Part shown: one piece after another, positions 1 through 5,727 of the stretch
Numbering within the stretch: position 1 is the first letter of the stretch
Layout of the letters: each line of letters opens with the position of its first letter
Origin: Candidatus Bathyarchaeota archaeon
GTDB lineage: Archaea > Thermoproteota > Bathyarchaeia > Bathyarchaeales > SOJC01
Assembly (NCBI GenBank): GCA_030641425.1
Contig: DAOWHM010000068.1
Span: 1-6,367 of the forward strand
Direction of reading: 5' to 3'
DNA length: 6,367 nucleotides
Notes under the pieces: generated by a model
What the model saw: the letters and a program-made list of their open reading frames with translations, nothing else
The model's database searches: none
Told to the model about the DNA's origin: nothing
Program-made: the position numbers and the translations under genes

Positions 1-363
1 GCTTTTTGGATGTAGGAATGCGATCTTTCCGCCTTCGAATCCTATTCTGGGCTTCTCGTCAATCAATGTGGCACCTTTAACTTTTAGTTTGTCAAGCGTT
101 TCTTCTATGTTGTCTACTTTGAATGCTATGTGATGTATTCCTTGACCGTGTTTTTCCAAGAATTTGGATATGGGGCTTTCTGTGTCTAGGGGCTCTATTA
201 ATTCGATTTTTGTCTCTCCAACAACCAGTAGTGCTGCCTTGATCTTGTGTTCTGTGGAGTCTTTCAGTTTCTCTAACTTTAGTCCTAGTAGTTGTTGGTA
301 AATTGGCAGGATGTCACCTATTGAATGAACAGCTATGCCGATGTGGTCTAAGCCCTTGATCAT
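1..363 (-). CDS. mce: Methylmalonyl-CoA epimerase, C-terminus cut by window edge
   Basis: Interconverts (R)- and (S)-methylmalonyl-CoA in the cytosol, in propionate/methylmalonyl-CoA metabolism or the 3-hydroxypropionate/4-hydroxybutyrate cycle. The visible 121 residues form a vicinal-oxygen-chelate (glyoxalase-fold) protein. It opens with MIKGLDHIGIAV (metal ligand H7), has KIELIEP near residues 52-58 (E54 at the usual second ligand site), GQGIHHIAF at 73-81 (H77/H78, third ligand) and GGKIAFLHPKS at 111-121. Family members are about 130-140 residues, so only the last 10-20 are missing, including the final conserved glutamate. The ATG at 363 fits the family N-terminus and no earlier in-frame start is near. 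It lies 92 bp downstream of the rhomboid gene on the same strand and has its own TATA box, so it is probably transcribed separately. Ligand assignments come from family knowledge. The call is secure; which pathway it serves cannot be told from the window. Confidence 0.93.
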   Translation of the reverse strand, partial: MIKGLDHIGIAVHSIGDILPIYQQLLGLKLEKLKDSTEHKIKAALLVVGETKIELIEPLDTESPISKFLEKHGQGIHHIAFKVDNIEETLDKLKVKGATLIDEKPRIGFEGGKIAFLHPKS

Positions 364-397
364 GTGTGTAGCCTCTGCGTAAATGTGAAGAGGCGTG

Positions 398-405
398 AAT
401 ATAAA
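398..405 (-). promoter_or_regulatory. TATA box for the methylmalonyl-CoA epimerase gene
   Basis: On the minus strand this reads TTTATATT, a near-ideal archaeal TATA box. Its centre is about 39 nt before the epimerase ATG. With archaeal spacing of about 26 nt, transcription would begin near 375, giving a leader of roughly 12 nt. The same 8-mer precedes the signalling operon at 1233-1240. Confidence 0.6.
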
Positions 406-455
406 CTGGAAGGCTCCACGCGTTCCTGGTCTGGAATTAGTGTGTGTACCAGCTT

Positions 456-1142
456 TCATGCTGGTTTTTCTCTCTGTTTTGCTTTCAAACGTGTCCTCTT
501 AGACATTAAAATTAGTATCACCCCTATAATGAAGCCTCCGATGTGCGCCCAATAAGCCACGCCTCCAGCTATGTTGAAGGAGGTGTAGAGGAGTTGTAGT
601 ATAAACCAGAATCCTATGAAGATCGCTGCTGGAATTGGGATGATCCATATTAAACTAATAAGAGTCATGATTTTCGCTTTCGGATACATGATTATGTATG
701 CTCCGAGAATGCCTGAGATTGCTCCAGAAGCTCCCAATGTTCGGAGTGTGAGTTCAAGCGGTGAAGTTAAGCTGAAGATGTGTGCGAAGTCGGCTGCAAA
801 GCCGCATAATAGGTAGAATATGAGGAAGCGGAAGTGACCTAGAGCATCTTCTACGTTGTCTCCGAAGGTGTAGAGGAAGAGCATGTTTCCAGCGATATGT
901 AGGATGCCTGCGTGGAGGAACATTGAAGTTAGTAGGGTGTGTAGGTTTCTTCCTTGAAGTATGTCTGCAGGGATCATTGCGAAATCTTCGAAATAGGTTC
1001 GTTCGAAGAGGAGCATTGTTCGGCTCTGTGGGAATAATATGGGGAATAAGAATGGGATGAAGGCTATTACGTTGAGTATTATTAGGATTCGTGTAATGTG
1101 GGGCGTGGTCTGTGAGCGGTTTTCGTCTCGGAGTGGAATCAA
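456..1142 (-). CDS. Rhomboid family intramembrane serine protease
   Basis: A 228-residue six-helix rhomboid (S54) protease that should cut single-pass membrane proteins within or next to their transmembrane helix. It starts MIPLRDENRS, a typical prokaryotic rhomboid N-terminus. The HxxxN element is LHIAGNMLF (H82, N86), the catalytic serine is S139 in GASGAISG, and the catalytic histidine is H200 in AHIGGFIIG; all the GlpG-type residues are present, so it should be active. Hydrophobic segments fall near 16-38, 67-92, 104-125, 136-154, 158-184 and 194-213, followed by a basic tail (KRTRLKAKQR) likely to be cytosolic. The start is TTG: the in-frame codons upstream contain no ATG or GTG before a stop at 1164-1166, and the conserved N-terminus begins exactly here. 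No Shine-Dalgarno is visible. It is transcribed divergently from the kinase operon. Substrates cannot be inferred. Confidence 0.94.
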   Translation of the reverse strand: MIPLRDENRSQTTPHITRILIILNVIAFIPFLFPILFPQSRTMLLFERTYFEDFAMIPADILQGRNLHTLLTSMFLHAGILHIAGNMLFLYTFGDNVEDALGHFRFLIFYLLCGFAADFAHIFSLTSPLELTLRTLGASGAISGILGAYIIMYPKAKIMTLISLIWIIPIPAAIFIGFWFILQLLYTSFNIAGGVAYWAHIGGFIIGVILILMSKRTRLKAKQREKPA

Positions 1143-1176
1143 AGATGTGCGACCGAAGCTACCTTAACGTTGGAGA

Positions 1177-1184
1177 AGTTTAAG
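1177..1184 (-). promoter_or_regulatory. Candidate TATA box for the rhomboid gene
   Basis: On the minus strand this reads CTTAAACT, a weaker match to the archaeal TATA consensus. Its centre lies about 38 nt before the TTG start, the same distance as for the epimerase promoter, and predicts a leader of about 12 nt. The support is the position more than the sequence. Confidence 0.35.
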
Positions 1185-1232
1185 CGTTGTGTGAGTAGTC
1201 ACTTAGAATCAAAATTGACTGTTCATAACCGA

Positions 1233-1240
1233 TTTATATT
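1233..1240 (+). promoter_or_regulatory. TATA box for the three-gene signalling operon
   Basis: TTTATATT, preceded by ACCGA, is a strong archaeal TATA match. Its centre lies about 34 nt before the ATG at 1271, so transcription should begin near 1262 and the leader would be only about 8 nt. No Shine-Dalgarno precedes the ATG, in keeping with near-leaderless translation. The next two genes overlap, so this probably drives the whole cassette. Confidence 0.6.
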
Positions 1241-1270
1241 GTTCACGCCAATGGTTTTTCAGTTTCACAT

Positions 1271-1657
1271 ATGTGTCTCGTGAATCTTGGGGAATGTATA
1301 TTGCATAAACGTAACTTTGAAAGGCTGTTGATGGAAGCCATTGATGAAGGGCTCTCTTCGGTTGGAGACTCTCCAAAACATGCGATTTACTTTCACCTTG
1401 AGAAGAGCTTCAACATAAAGAAGAAGGAGATTCCTAAGAAGGTTGAGGTCTTCGAAGATGCAATCGAGAAAATTTTTGGGTTTGGAGCAGACTTTCTCGA
1501 AGTATTGATTATGAAACGCCTTTATGAAAAGATCGGTGGCGTCCTCGAATTGGAGGATACTTCCGATTTTGCGTTCACCAAATATGTCAACACAGCTAAA
1601 CAGCATTTTCTAGGGAAGGATGATAGGGTAGACTTGTCTGTGGCGGTCGCTCAATGA
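1271..1657 (+). CDS. Small helical protein, NitrOD5-like domain, first gene of the kinase operon
   Basis: A 128-residue soluble protein with no signal peptide or membrane segment. Residues about 16-112 form one predominantly helical domain with a memorable pattern: FERLLMEAIDEGLSSVGDSP (16-35), then HAIYFHLEKSFNI, KKEIPKKVEVFEDAIEKIFG (51-70) and ADFLEVLIMKRLYEKIG. From memory this matches a domain repeated across Thaumarchaeota and Bathyarchaeia, which I believe is NitrOD5 (Nitrosopumilus output domain 5), seen alone or attached to signalling proteins; I could not check it. Its biochemical activity is unknown to me. The ATG at 1271 sits about 34 nt after a strong TATA box. The stop overlaps the kinase start (ATGA, 1654-1657), which implies coupled translation and a shared job. 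It could be an output or adaptor partner of the phosphorelay. That it is a real gene is fairly sure; the function is inference. Confidence 0.8.
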   Translation: MCLVNLGECILHKRNFERLLMEAIDEGLSSVGDSPKHAIYFHLEKSFNIKKKEIPKKVEVFEDAIEKIFGFGADFLEVLIMKRLYEKIGGVLELEDTSDFAFTKYVNTAKQHFLGKDDRVDLSVAVAQ

Positions 1658-3702
1658 AGGGAAAAGAAGCTGCTGGAGAAAGAGAGGATCATGGTCCAGA
1701 GAGAGTCCTTGGCGAATCCATCAGCAAACTGAATCTGATTTTGTCGACGATGAAAGACAGCAGATATTCCGATGGCCTTATGGAAGCTTGGGGAATAGCT
1801 AGAGACAGTACGGAAAGCAAAATTATGGAAGAAAGGCTGTCCACTTTGAACCTTTACGGTCTGAAACTTAACTCAGCCGACACTCTCCAAGAGATTTATG
1901 AGTTAACCCTCGATGCAATGGAACAGACCCTTGGTTTTGAACAGGCTTCTTTCTTGGTGGTGGATGGTAGTAAATTCCGGATTGTGGGCAACAGAGGATA
2001 CATGAGCCACTTGTCTGTAGCTCTACCCCTTGATGGTTCGAAAGGTGGAATAACTGTGAAGGTAGCGAGAACTCACAAGCCAGTCTTGGTTCTCGACACG
2101 AGTAGAGATGACGACTATGTGGAGGGGATTCCCGGAATCAGATCAGAGCTTGCAGTTCCAGTTGAGACGAAAGATAAGACAGTTGGAGTCTTGAATGTAG
2201 AGAGCAAGAAATTGGCAGCTTTTGACGAGAAAGACATGACTCTGCTTCAAATCTTGGCTTGGCACGCGGCGACTGCCACACGCAACTTGGAGATGAGGCG
2301 AGAGCTTGAGAAACGCTCCAGCCAGTTATCTCTGCTGTTGAAGAGCTCAACGAGGATGATTAGTTCAACGGATATCAGTCAACGACTTAAGACAGTAGCT
2401 GAGGCTATTAGGGCGCTTGGGTGGCGAAGGGTTGTCATCTCTGTCAGAGATGAAGAGATGGAGATTGCATATCCGGAAGACATCGTGACTGCCGGCTTAA
2501 CTGACGAAGAGATTGAGTTCTTGTGGAATAAGAAACCTCCCGGTCAAGTGTGGCGGGAACGATTTGGGCCTGAATATGACCGTTTCAAAATAGGCGAGTT
2601 TTACCATCTTCCTTGGAGTGATCCTTGGGTTAGGAAGAGATTCTCCGACACGACCGTTCCCAGCAAACTCGAAGCTGAAGCAATGGTTGATTGGGATCCC
2701 CAAGATCTTCTCTATGCTCCTCTACGACTTGCTGATGGTCGCATCGTTGGTGTGCTGAGCATAGATGATCCGTTGGATGGAAGACGACCTACAAAAGAAT
2801 CTATGGCGCCTCTTGAACTGTTTATTCATCAAGCTGCTGTGGCCGTCGAGAATGCGTTGCTAATCAGAGACTTGAATGAGGCTAGGAAACAGTTGAAAGC
2901 TGATGCCGAGCTCTCAGAGTCGAAGGTGGAGGAACGGACGAGAGAGCTGAGGAAATCCCAGAAACAGCTGCTTAGAGCCCAGAGATTGGTGGCAATGGGC
3001 GAACTAGCTAGGATGGTGGGTCATGATCTTCGGAATCCCCTTACAGGCATTGCGGGTGCCACATACTACTTAAAGTCAAAGCTGGATTCCAAAAAAGACG
3101 GGAAAGCCAAGGAGATGTTGAGGCTCATCGAACAGGACATAGGATACTCAAACAAGATCATAAACGACCTTCTGGAATACTCAGGAGAGATGCGGCTAGA
3201 ACTTGGCAGATTCACTTTAAAGCCGATCTTAGAAGAGGCTATGGTTCTGGCTAAGGTTCCTAAGAATGTCAAAGTAGTCTGCCTGACTAAGAAATGCCCA
3301 AAGATGAAAGCTGACGTGGAGAAGATGAAGCGGGTTTTCGTCAATGTAATCAGAAACGCGGTAGATGCTATGCCTTCTGGAGGTAAACTCACGATAAGGA
3401 GTAGGAAGTCAGAAGGTTTTGTTGAAGTCTCCTTTGCTGATACTGGGGTTGGTATATCAAAAGATGTTTTGGAGAGAATTTGGGCTCCTCTCTTCACTAC
3501 AAAAGCGAAGGGAATGGGTCTAGGCCTATCTATCTGCAAACGCGTGGTTAAAGCTCATGGAGGCACGATCTCTGTCGAGAGTGAGGTTGGGAAAGGAACA
3601 ACATTCACGGTAACAGTTGCTATCGAACCAAAGATTGAAGGAGGTGAGAAAGTTTGGGTGACCATGCCAGAATCCTCATCGTTGATGATGAAGAGAGCAT
3701 AA
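1654..3702 (+). CDS. Cytosolic sensor histidine kinase (GAF-GAF-HisKA-HATPase_c)
   Basis: A 682-residue kinase that should autophosphorylate H457 and pass the phosphate to the neighbouring receiver. No transmembrane segment or signal peptide is visible. Order: N-terminal helical segment with a PAS-end-like stretch (about 40-66); GAF 1 (about 75-214, ending in FDEKDMTLLQILAWHAATAT); a second, divergent GAF (about 235-403) with an insert containing YHLPWSDPWVRKRF and closing on GRIVGVLSIDDP; a coiled coil (405-443); HisKA with GHDLRNPL (456-463); and HATPase_c with the N box (N568 in RNAVDAMP), D596 in DTGVGIS and the G box GMGLGLS at 620-626. All catalytic boxes are intact. The GAF ligand is not evident. 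The start ATG overlaps the preceding stop, and no Shine-Dalgarno is seen, in keeping with coupling. Residues after about 667 are encoded within the overlap with the regulator gene. Confidence 0.95.
   Translation: MKGKEAAGEREDHGPERVLGESISKLNLILSTMKDSRYSDGLMEAWGIARDSTESKIMEERLSTLNLYGLKLNSADTLQEIYELTLDAMEQTLGFEQASFLVVDGSKFRIVGNRGYMSHLSVALPLDGSKGGITVKVARTHKPVLVLDTSRDDDYVEGIPGIRSELAVPVETKDKTVGVLNVESKKLAAFDEKDMTLLQILAWHAATATRNLEMRRELEKRSSQLSLLLKSSTRMISSTDISQRLKTVAEAIRALGWRRVVISVRDEEMEIAYPEDIVTAGLTDEEIEFLWNKKPPGQVWRERFGPEYDRFKIGEFYHLPWSDPWVRKRFSDTTVPSKLEAEAMVDWDPQDLLYAPLRLADGRIVGVLSIDDPLDGRRPTKESMAPLELFIHQAAVAVENALLIRDLNEARKQLKADAELSESKVEERTRELRKSQKQLLRAQRLVAMGELARMVGHDLRNPLTGIAGATYYLKSKLDSKKDGKAKEMLRLIEQDIGYSNKIINDLLEYSGEMRLELGRFTLKPILEEAMVLAKVPKNVKVVCLTKKCPKMKADVEKMKRVFVNVIRNAVDAMPSGGKLTIRSRKSEGFVEVSFADTGVGISKDVLERIWAPLFTTKAKGMGLGLSICKRVVKAHGGTISVESEVGKGTTFTVTVAIEPKIEGGEKVWVTMPESSSLMMKRA
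3640..3647 (+). promoter_or_regulatory. Shine-Dalgarno for the response regulator, inside the kinase gene
   Basis: GGAGGTGA is a full eight-base complement to the conserved archaeal 16S rRNA 3' end. It sits 6 nt before the TTG at 3654, which decides that unusual start codon. It lies within the kinase coding sequence, so the regulator can be initiated independently of kinase termination. It is by far the strongest such site in the window. Confidence 0.8.
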
Positions 3703-4118
3703 GAAAAGTGTTGGCGACTATACTCGAAGAAGAAGGATACTTCGTTGATACTGCGAAGAATGGAAAAGAAGCAATAGAGAAGTCTGAAGCGAATTTCTAT
3801 AACCTAGCACTGTTAGATATTCGGCTGCCAGACATGGAAGGAACTGAACTCCTCACTGCAATGAGAAAAACCACACCTAAGATGATTAAGGTTATAATGA
3901 CAGGGTACCCATCGCTGCACAACGCTGTCAAAGCCGTAAACAAAGGTGCAGACGCTTACATATTGAAGCCCTTCGACATTGATGACGCCCTCAGAACAAT
4001 TAAGGAACAGCTGGAGAGACAACAAGGAGCTAGGAAATATAGTGAAGATAGAGTGGCAGAGTTCATCGTGACACGCGCCAAAGAACTGGAAGCTGTCCGC
4101 CGAAAACCCGTCAAATAA
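3654..4118 (+). CDS. Receiver-domain response regulator without DNA-binding domain
   Basis: A 154-residue CheY-like receiver that should accept phosphate from the upstream kinase. The acidic pocket is D11/D12 in ILIVDDEE, the phosphoacceptor is D55 in LLDIRLPD, the switch residues are T83 (IMTGYP) and Y102, and K105 lies in YILKPFD; every canonical residue is present. The receiver ends near residue 118. Residues 119-154 form a charged, probably helical tail (QQGARKYSEDRVAEFIVTRA) with no helix-turn-helix or enzymatic domain, so output is probably by protein-protein contact. The TTG start is chosen because a perfect Shine-Dalgarno lies 6 nt upstream and the receiver's first strand follows at residue 6. 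The gene overlaps the kinase by 49 nt. The stop is followed by a pyrimidine-rich tract. The receiver call is very safe; the partner of the tail is unknown. Confidence 0.94.
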   Translation: MGDHARILIVDDEESIRKVLATILEEEGYFVDTAKNGKEAIEKSEANFYNLALLDIRLPDMEGTELLTAMRKTTPKMIKVIMTGYPSLHNAVKAVNKGADAYILKPFDIDDALRTIKEQLERQQGARKYSEDRVAEFIVTRAKELEAVRRKPVK

Positions 4119-4146
4119 CTCTCTTTCCCATCCTTTTCCCAATTTT
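4119..4146 (+). terminator. Pyrimidine-rich candidate terminator of the signalling operon
   Basis: Directly after the regulator stop, the plus strand is nearly all C and T and ends in AATTTT, with short T runs of three to four. Archaeal RNA polymerase ends transcription in such T-rich tracts without needing a hairpin. A small inverted repeat, TTTGC-GTAT-GCAAA (4144-4157), follows. The location between convergent genes fits termination, but the T runs are short. Confidence 0.4.
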
Positions 4147-4181
4147 GCGTATGCAAACATGAAAACCTGTGTGGAAGACCT

Positions 4182-4676
4182 TTAGATGCGCTTTCTTTCT
4201 CTTCTCAGAAAATCTCCAATATCTGAAATGTTCTTCAGAACAACTTTTTGTGTGTCTCTTTCTTCGTGTAGATTGCAGAGTAGTACTCCAAAGCCTAAGC
4301 ATTCTCCATATTGGTTCACAACTAGTGCATGATCTCCTTTCCTCATTGAGCCAGCAGTCTTCAATATCCCTCGCTTGAATATGTCTCTGCCACAGATGAA
4401 GAGCCATCCTGTCTTCCTGTCAACCACTATCTTATTCACTCTTCCTCTGGCCACCATCGCCAGTAGGGTAAAGCTGGGAAAGAACCTGCTTCTCTTCGTC
4501 TTTCCCAAGTAGACTCCAGCATGGTAAAAGTCCTCTTGGAGCTGTGTCATCAAGTTTTTGTTGAGAAGGTAATATCTGTTCTTCTTCTCCACGATGAGTT
4601 TCTCATTCAAGTTTATGGTTGCCTTGAAACGAGCTAGAAAGTCGGAAATTTGCTTGTTTGGACGCGTCGTTCTCAT
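4182..4676 (-). CDS. nip7: NIP7-like PUA-domain ribosome biogenesis protein
   Basis: A 164-residue protein that lines up with NIP7, the 60S biogenesis factor, over most of its length. The pattern GVYLGKTKRSRFFPSFTLLA (54-73) corresponds to the NIP7 N-domain/linker G-x-x-F-G-K-x-x-K-x-x-K-F, and the PUA domain (about 81-157) has WLFICGRDIFKRGI, then GECLGFGVL (124-132) and the closing DIGDFLRR, equivalent to DIGEYVR in eukaryotic NIP7. PUA domains bind structured RNA. In eukaryotes Nip7 works with the Nop2 methyltransferase in pre-60S particles. Here it is the second gene of an operon whose first gene is a NOL1/NOP2-family methyltransferase, with an ATGA overlap (4673-4676) and an AAGGA-type ribosome site just upstream. 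Length is close to the eukaryotic family (about 180). The comparison is from memory; the family call is strong, the RNA target in this archaeon is inferred. Confidence 0.88.
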   Translation of the reverse strand: MRTTRPNKQISDFLARFKATINLNEKLIVEKKNRYYLLNKNLMTQLQEDFYHAGVYLGKTKRSRFFPSFTLLAMVARGRVNKIVVDRKTGWLFICGRDIFKRGILKTAGSMRKGDHALVVNQYGECLGFGVLLCNLHEERDTQKVVLKNISDIGDFLRRERKRI

Positions 4677-5563
4677 CCCTTCCTTCTAAGTTTACAGACA
4701 AAGAAGCCCTGGGTTAACCTTGGCCAGATTCGTTTGCACTTCGCTATTGAACCATCAAGCTCTACACCGAAAATCTTCGTTGGTGCAGGCTCACCATAAC
4801 AATCTGAATCAACGAGCTCAACATCCAAGGTTTGGACTGCCCAATCAACATTGAACTCGTTCTCTTCCGGTTCCAGGGAGCAAGTTGAATAGACAATTTC
4901 ACCGTCAGCTTTCAGTATTTGTACAGCTTCCGCGAGTATTTTCCTCTGAAGTCTAGCATGTCTCTCCACATCATTGATGGTTCTCCTGCTGAACCAGCCT
5001 GAGTCGGTGGAGAAGTTGCCTGAGCAGGGAACGTCTAAGAGGATTCGGTCAAACTTCATATTCAGCCTTGACGACTTCCTCGCATCTAACATATAGACGA
5101 TAGTATTCTCCACATGACATCGCTCCAGATGGTTTGACAAGGCTACCAACCTTCGGGGTTTCACGTCTAAAGCAACGATTACTCCTGTATTCTTCATCAA
5201 GTTGGCCAACTGAACAGTTTTGCCGCCGGGAGCTGCACAGGCGTCGAGAACATGGCTGCCTTCAATCTTGCTGAATAGTGTGACTGGGATTTGAGCTGCA
5301 GCTTCTTGAATCGAGTATAGGCCGAGGAGATATTCTGGTGTTGCGCCTAGGGAGAATTTTGATTTGGCAACCCAGTAGCCCTCTTCAAGAAATGAGATTT
5401 TGTTGAGCCTTACTCCTTGGGCTTCCAATCTGGCGATAACTTCTTCTCTCTCTGCGTTTGCAGAGTTTACTCTGATCGATTGCTTTACCTCCGGCTTCCG
5501 GAACCTCCATCCAAGCTCTTCATATCGATCTAGAAAGAAATCTCGGCTTAGCATCAGCGACAT
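4673..5563 (-). CDS. NOL1/NOP2/Sun family RNA (cytosine-5) methyltransferase
   Basis: A 296-residue SAM-dependent enzyme that forms 5-methylcytosine in tRNA or rRNA. The SAM-binding motif I is DACAAPGGKT (106-115), followed by D133 (ALDVKPRR) and D160 as likely SAM contacts. Motif IV is DVPCSG with C180, and motif VI is STCSLEPEENE with C228, the expected nucleophile; C180 is the second conserved cysteine that aids product release in this family. The N-terminal about 100 residues (IRVNSAN, GATPEYLLGLYSIQEAAAQI at 73-92) form the usual RRM-like and linker region. There is no PUA domain of its own; the next gene supplies one, overlapping by ATGA. Length matches compact archaeal members such as the MJ0026/aTrm4 type. 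The first in-frame ATG is used, but the promoter position would also fit M4 at 5554. tRNA versus rRNA target cannot be decided here. Confidence 0.95.
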   Translation of the reverse strand: MSLMLSRDFFLDRYEELGWRFRKPEVKQSIRVNSANAEREEVIARLEAQGVRLNKISFLEEGYWVAKSKFSLGATPEYLLGLYSIQEAAAQIPVTLFSKIEGSHVLDACAAPGGKTVQLANLMKNTGVIVALDVKPRRLVALSNHLERCHVENTIVYMLDARKSSRLNMKFDRILLDVPCSGNFSTDSGWFSRRTINDVERHARLQRKILAEAVQILKADGEIVYSTCSLEPEENEFNVDWAVQTLDVELVDSDCYGEPAPTKIFGVELDGSIAKCKRIWPRLTQGFFVCKLRRKG

Positions 5564-5727
5564 AGTGAGTCCATCACGATAAAAACTTGGCGCACCTACG
5601 TAGGGAGGTGGAACATATGTACCTGCCTTAGATAGTACATTATGCGCGCGTGTGAAGGGAACACTGTGAGGTTACCTCAATGCGCGTGCTAAGAATAAGG
5701 TGGAATCTCCGAGATCTCGCGTGTATG
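5564..5727. other. Gene-free spacer rich in inverted repeats, possible small structured RNA
   Basis: This 164-bp spacer lies upstream of the methyltransferase and downstream of the surface-protein gene. It contains no convincing coding region or tRNA. It holds several perfect inverted repeats: CCTACGTAGG (5595-5604, within CACCT...AGGTG), ATGTAC-N12-GTACAT (5617-5640), TGAGGT-T-ACCTCA (5667-5679), ATCTC-C-GAGAT (5705-5715) overlapping CGAGATCTCG (5710-5719). CGCGTG occurs at 5647, 5683 and 5718, 36 and 35 nt apart. As plus-strand RNA, 5643-5651 can pair with 5680-5688, enclosing two short hairpins. Function is unknown; operators, a transcription-termination region or a small RNA are all possible. 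Confidence 0.4.
5579..5586 (-). promoter_or_regulatory. Candidate TATA box for the methyltransferase-nip7 operon
   Basis: On the minus strand this reads TTTTTATC, an acceptable archaeal TATA element. Its centre is only about 20 nt before the ATG at 5563. With usual spacing, transcription would begin near 5554-5558, beyond that ATG and at or next to the second in-frame ATG (5554), which suggests a leaderless transcript. Confidence 0.45.

Larger units (their letters stand above)
1143..1270. promoter_or_regulatory. Divergent intergenic promoter region
   Basis: This 128-bp spacer separates the minus-strand rhomboid gene from the plus-strand signalling operon and holds a candidate TATA box for each. 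A short inverted repeat, CTTAA (1163-1167) with TTAAG (1180-1184), overlaps the rhomboid TATA element and could be an operator, but five-base arms can occur by chance. I see no gene in it. Confidence 0.6.

Noticed and set aside
423..436. TTCC...GGAA inverted repeat downstream of the rhomboid gene as a terminator
   Set aside because: Only four base pairs form, with no T tract after it on the minus strand.
364..555. Plus-strand frame of 63 codons over the epimerase promoter and rhomboid 3' end
   Set aside because: It crosses the minus-strand promoter and the rhomboid coding end, has no domain signal and no promoter of its own.
1265..1606. Minus-strand open frame of 113 codons opposite the NitrOD5-like gene
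   Set aside because: I considered it as the real gene of this locus. The plus-strand frame has a strong TATA box, an ATGA overlap with the kinase and a recognisable helical domain; the minus frame has none of these.
3066..3539. Minus-strand open frame of 157 codons opposite the kinase catalytic domain
   Set aside because: It is antisense to the strongly conserved HisKA/HATPase region, shows no recognisable motif, and has no promoter or ribosome site. It is an overlap artefact of the kinase codon pattern.
3813..4160. Minus-strand frames of 115 and 66 codons opposite the regulator gene
   Set aside because: Both run across conserved receiver codons (D55, T83 or K105) and into the convergent spacer, with no family features.
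5640..5725. Possible tRNA or C/D-box RNA in the repeat-rich spacer
   Set aside because: The length is tRNA-like and there are paired stems, but there is no GTTCRA T-loop, no proper seven-base acceptor stem and no anticodon arm; C and D boxes (RTGATGA, CTGA) are also absent in the right arrangement.
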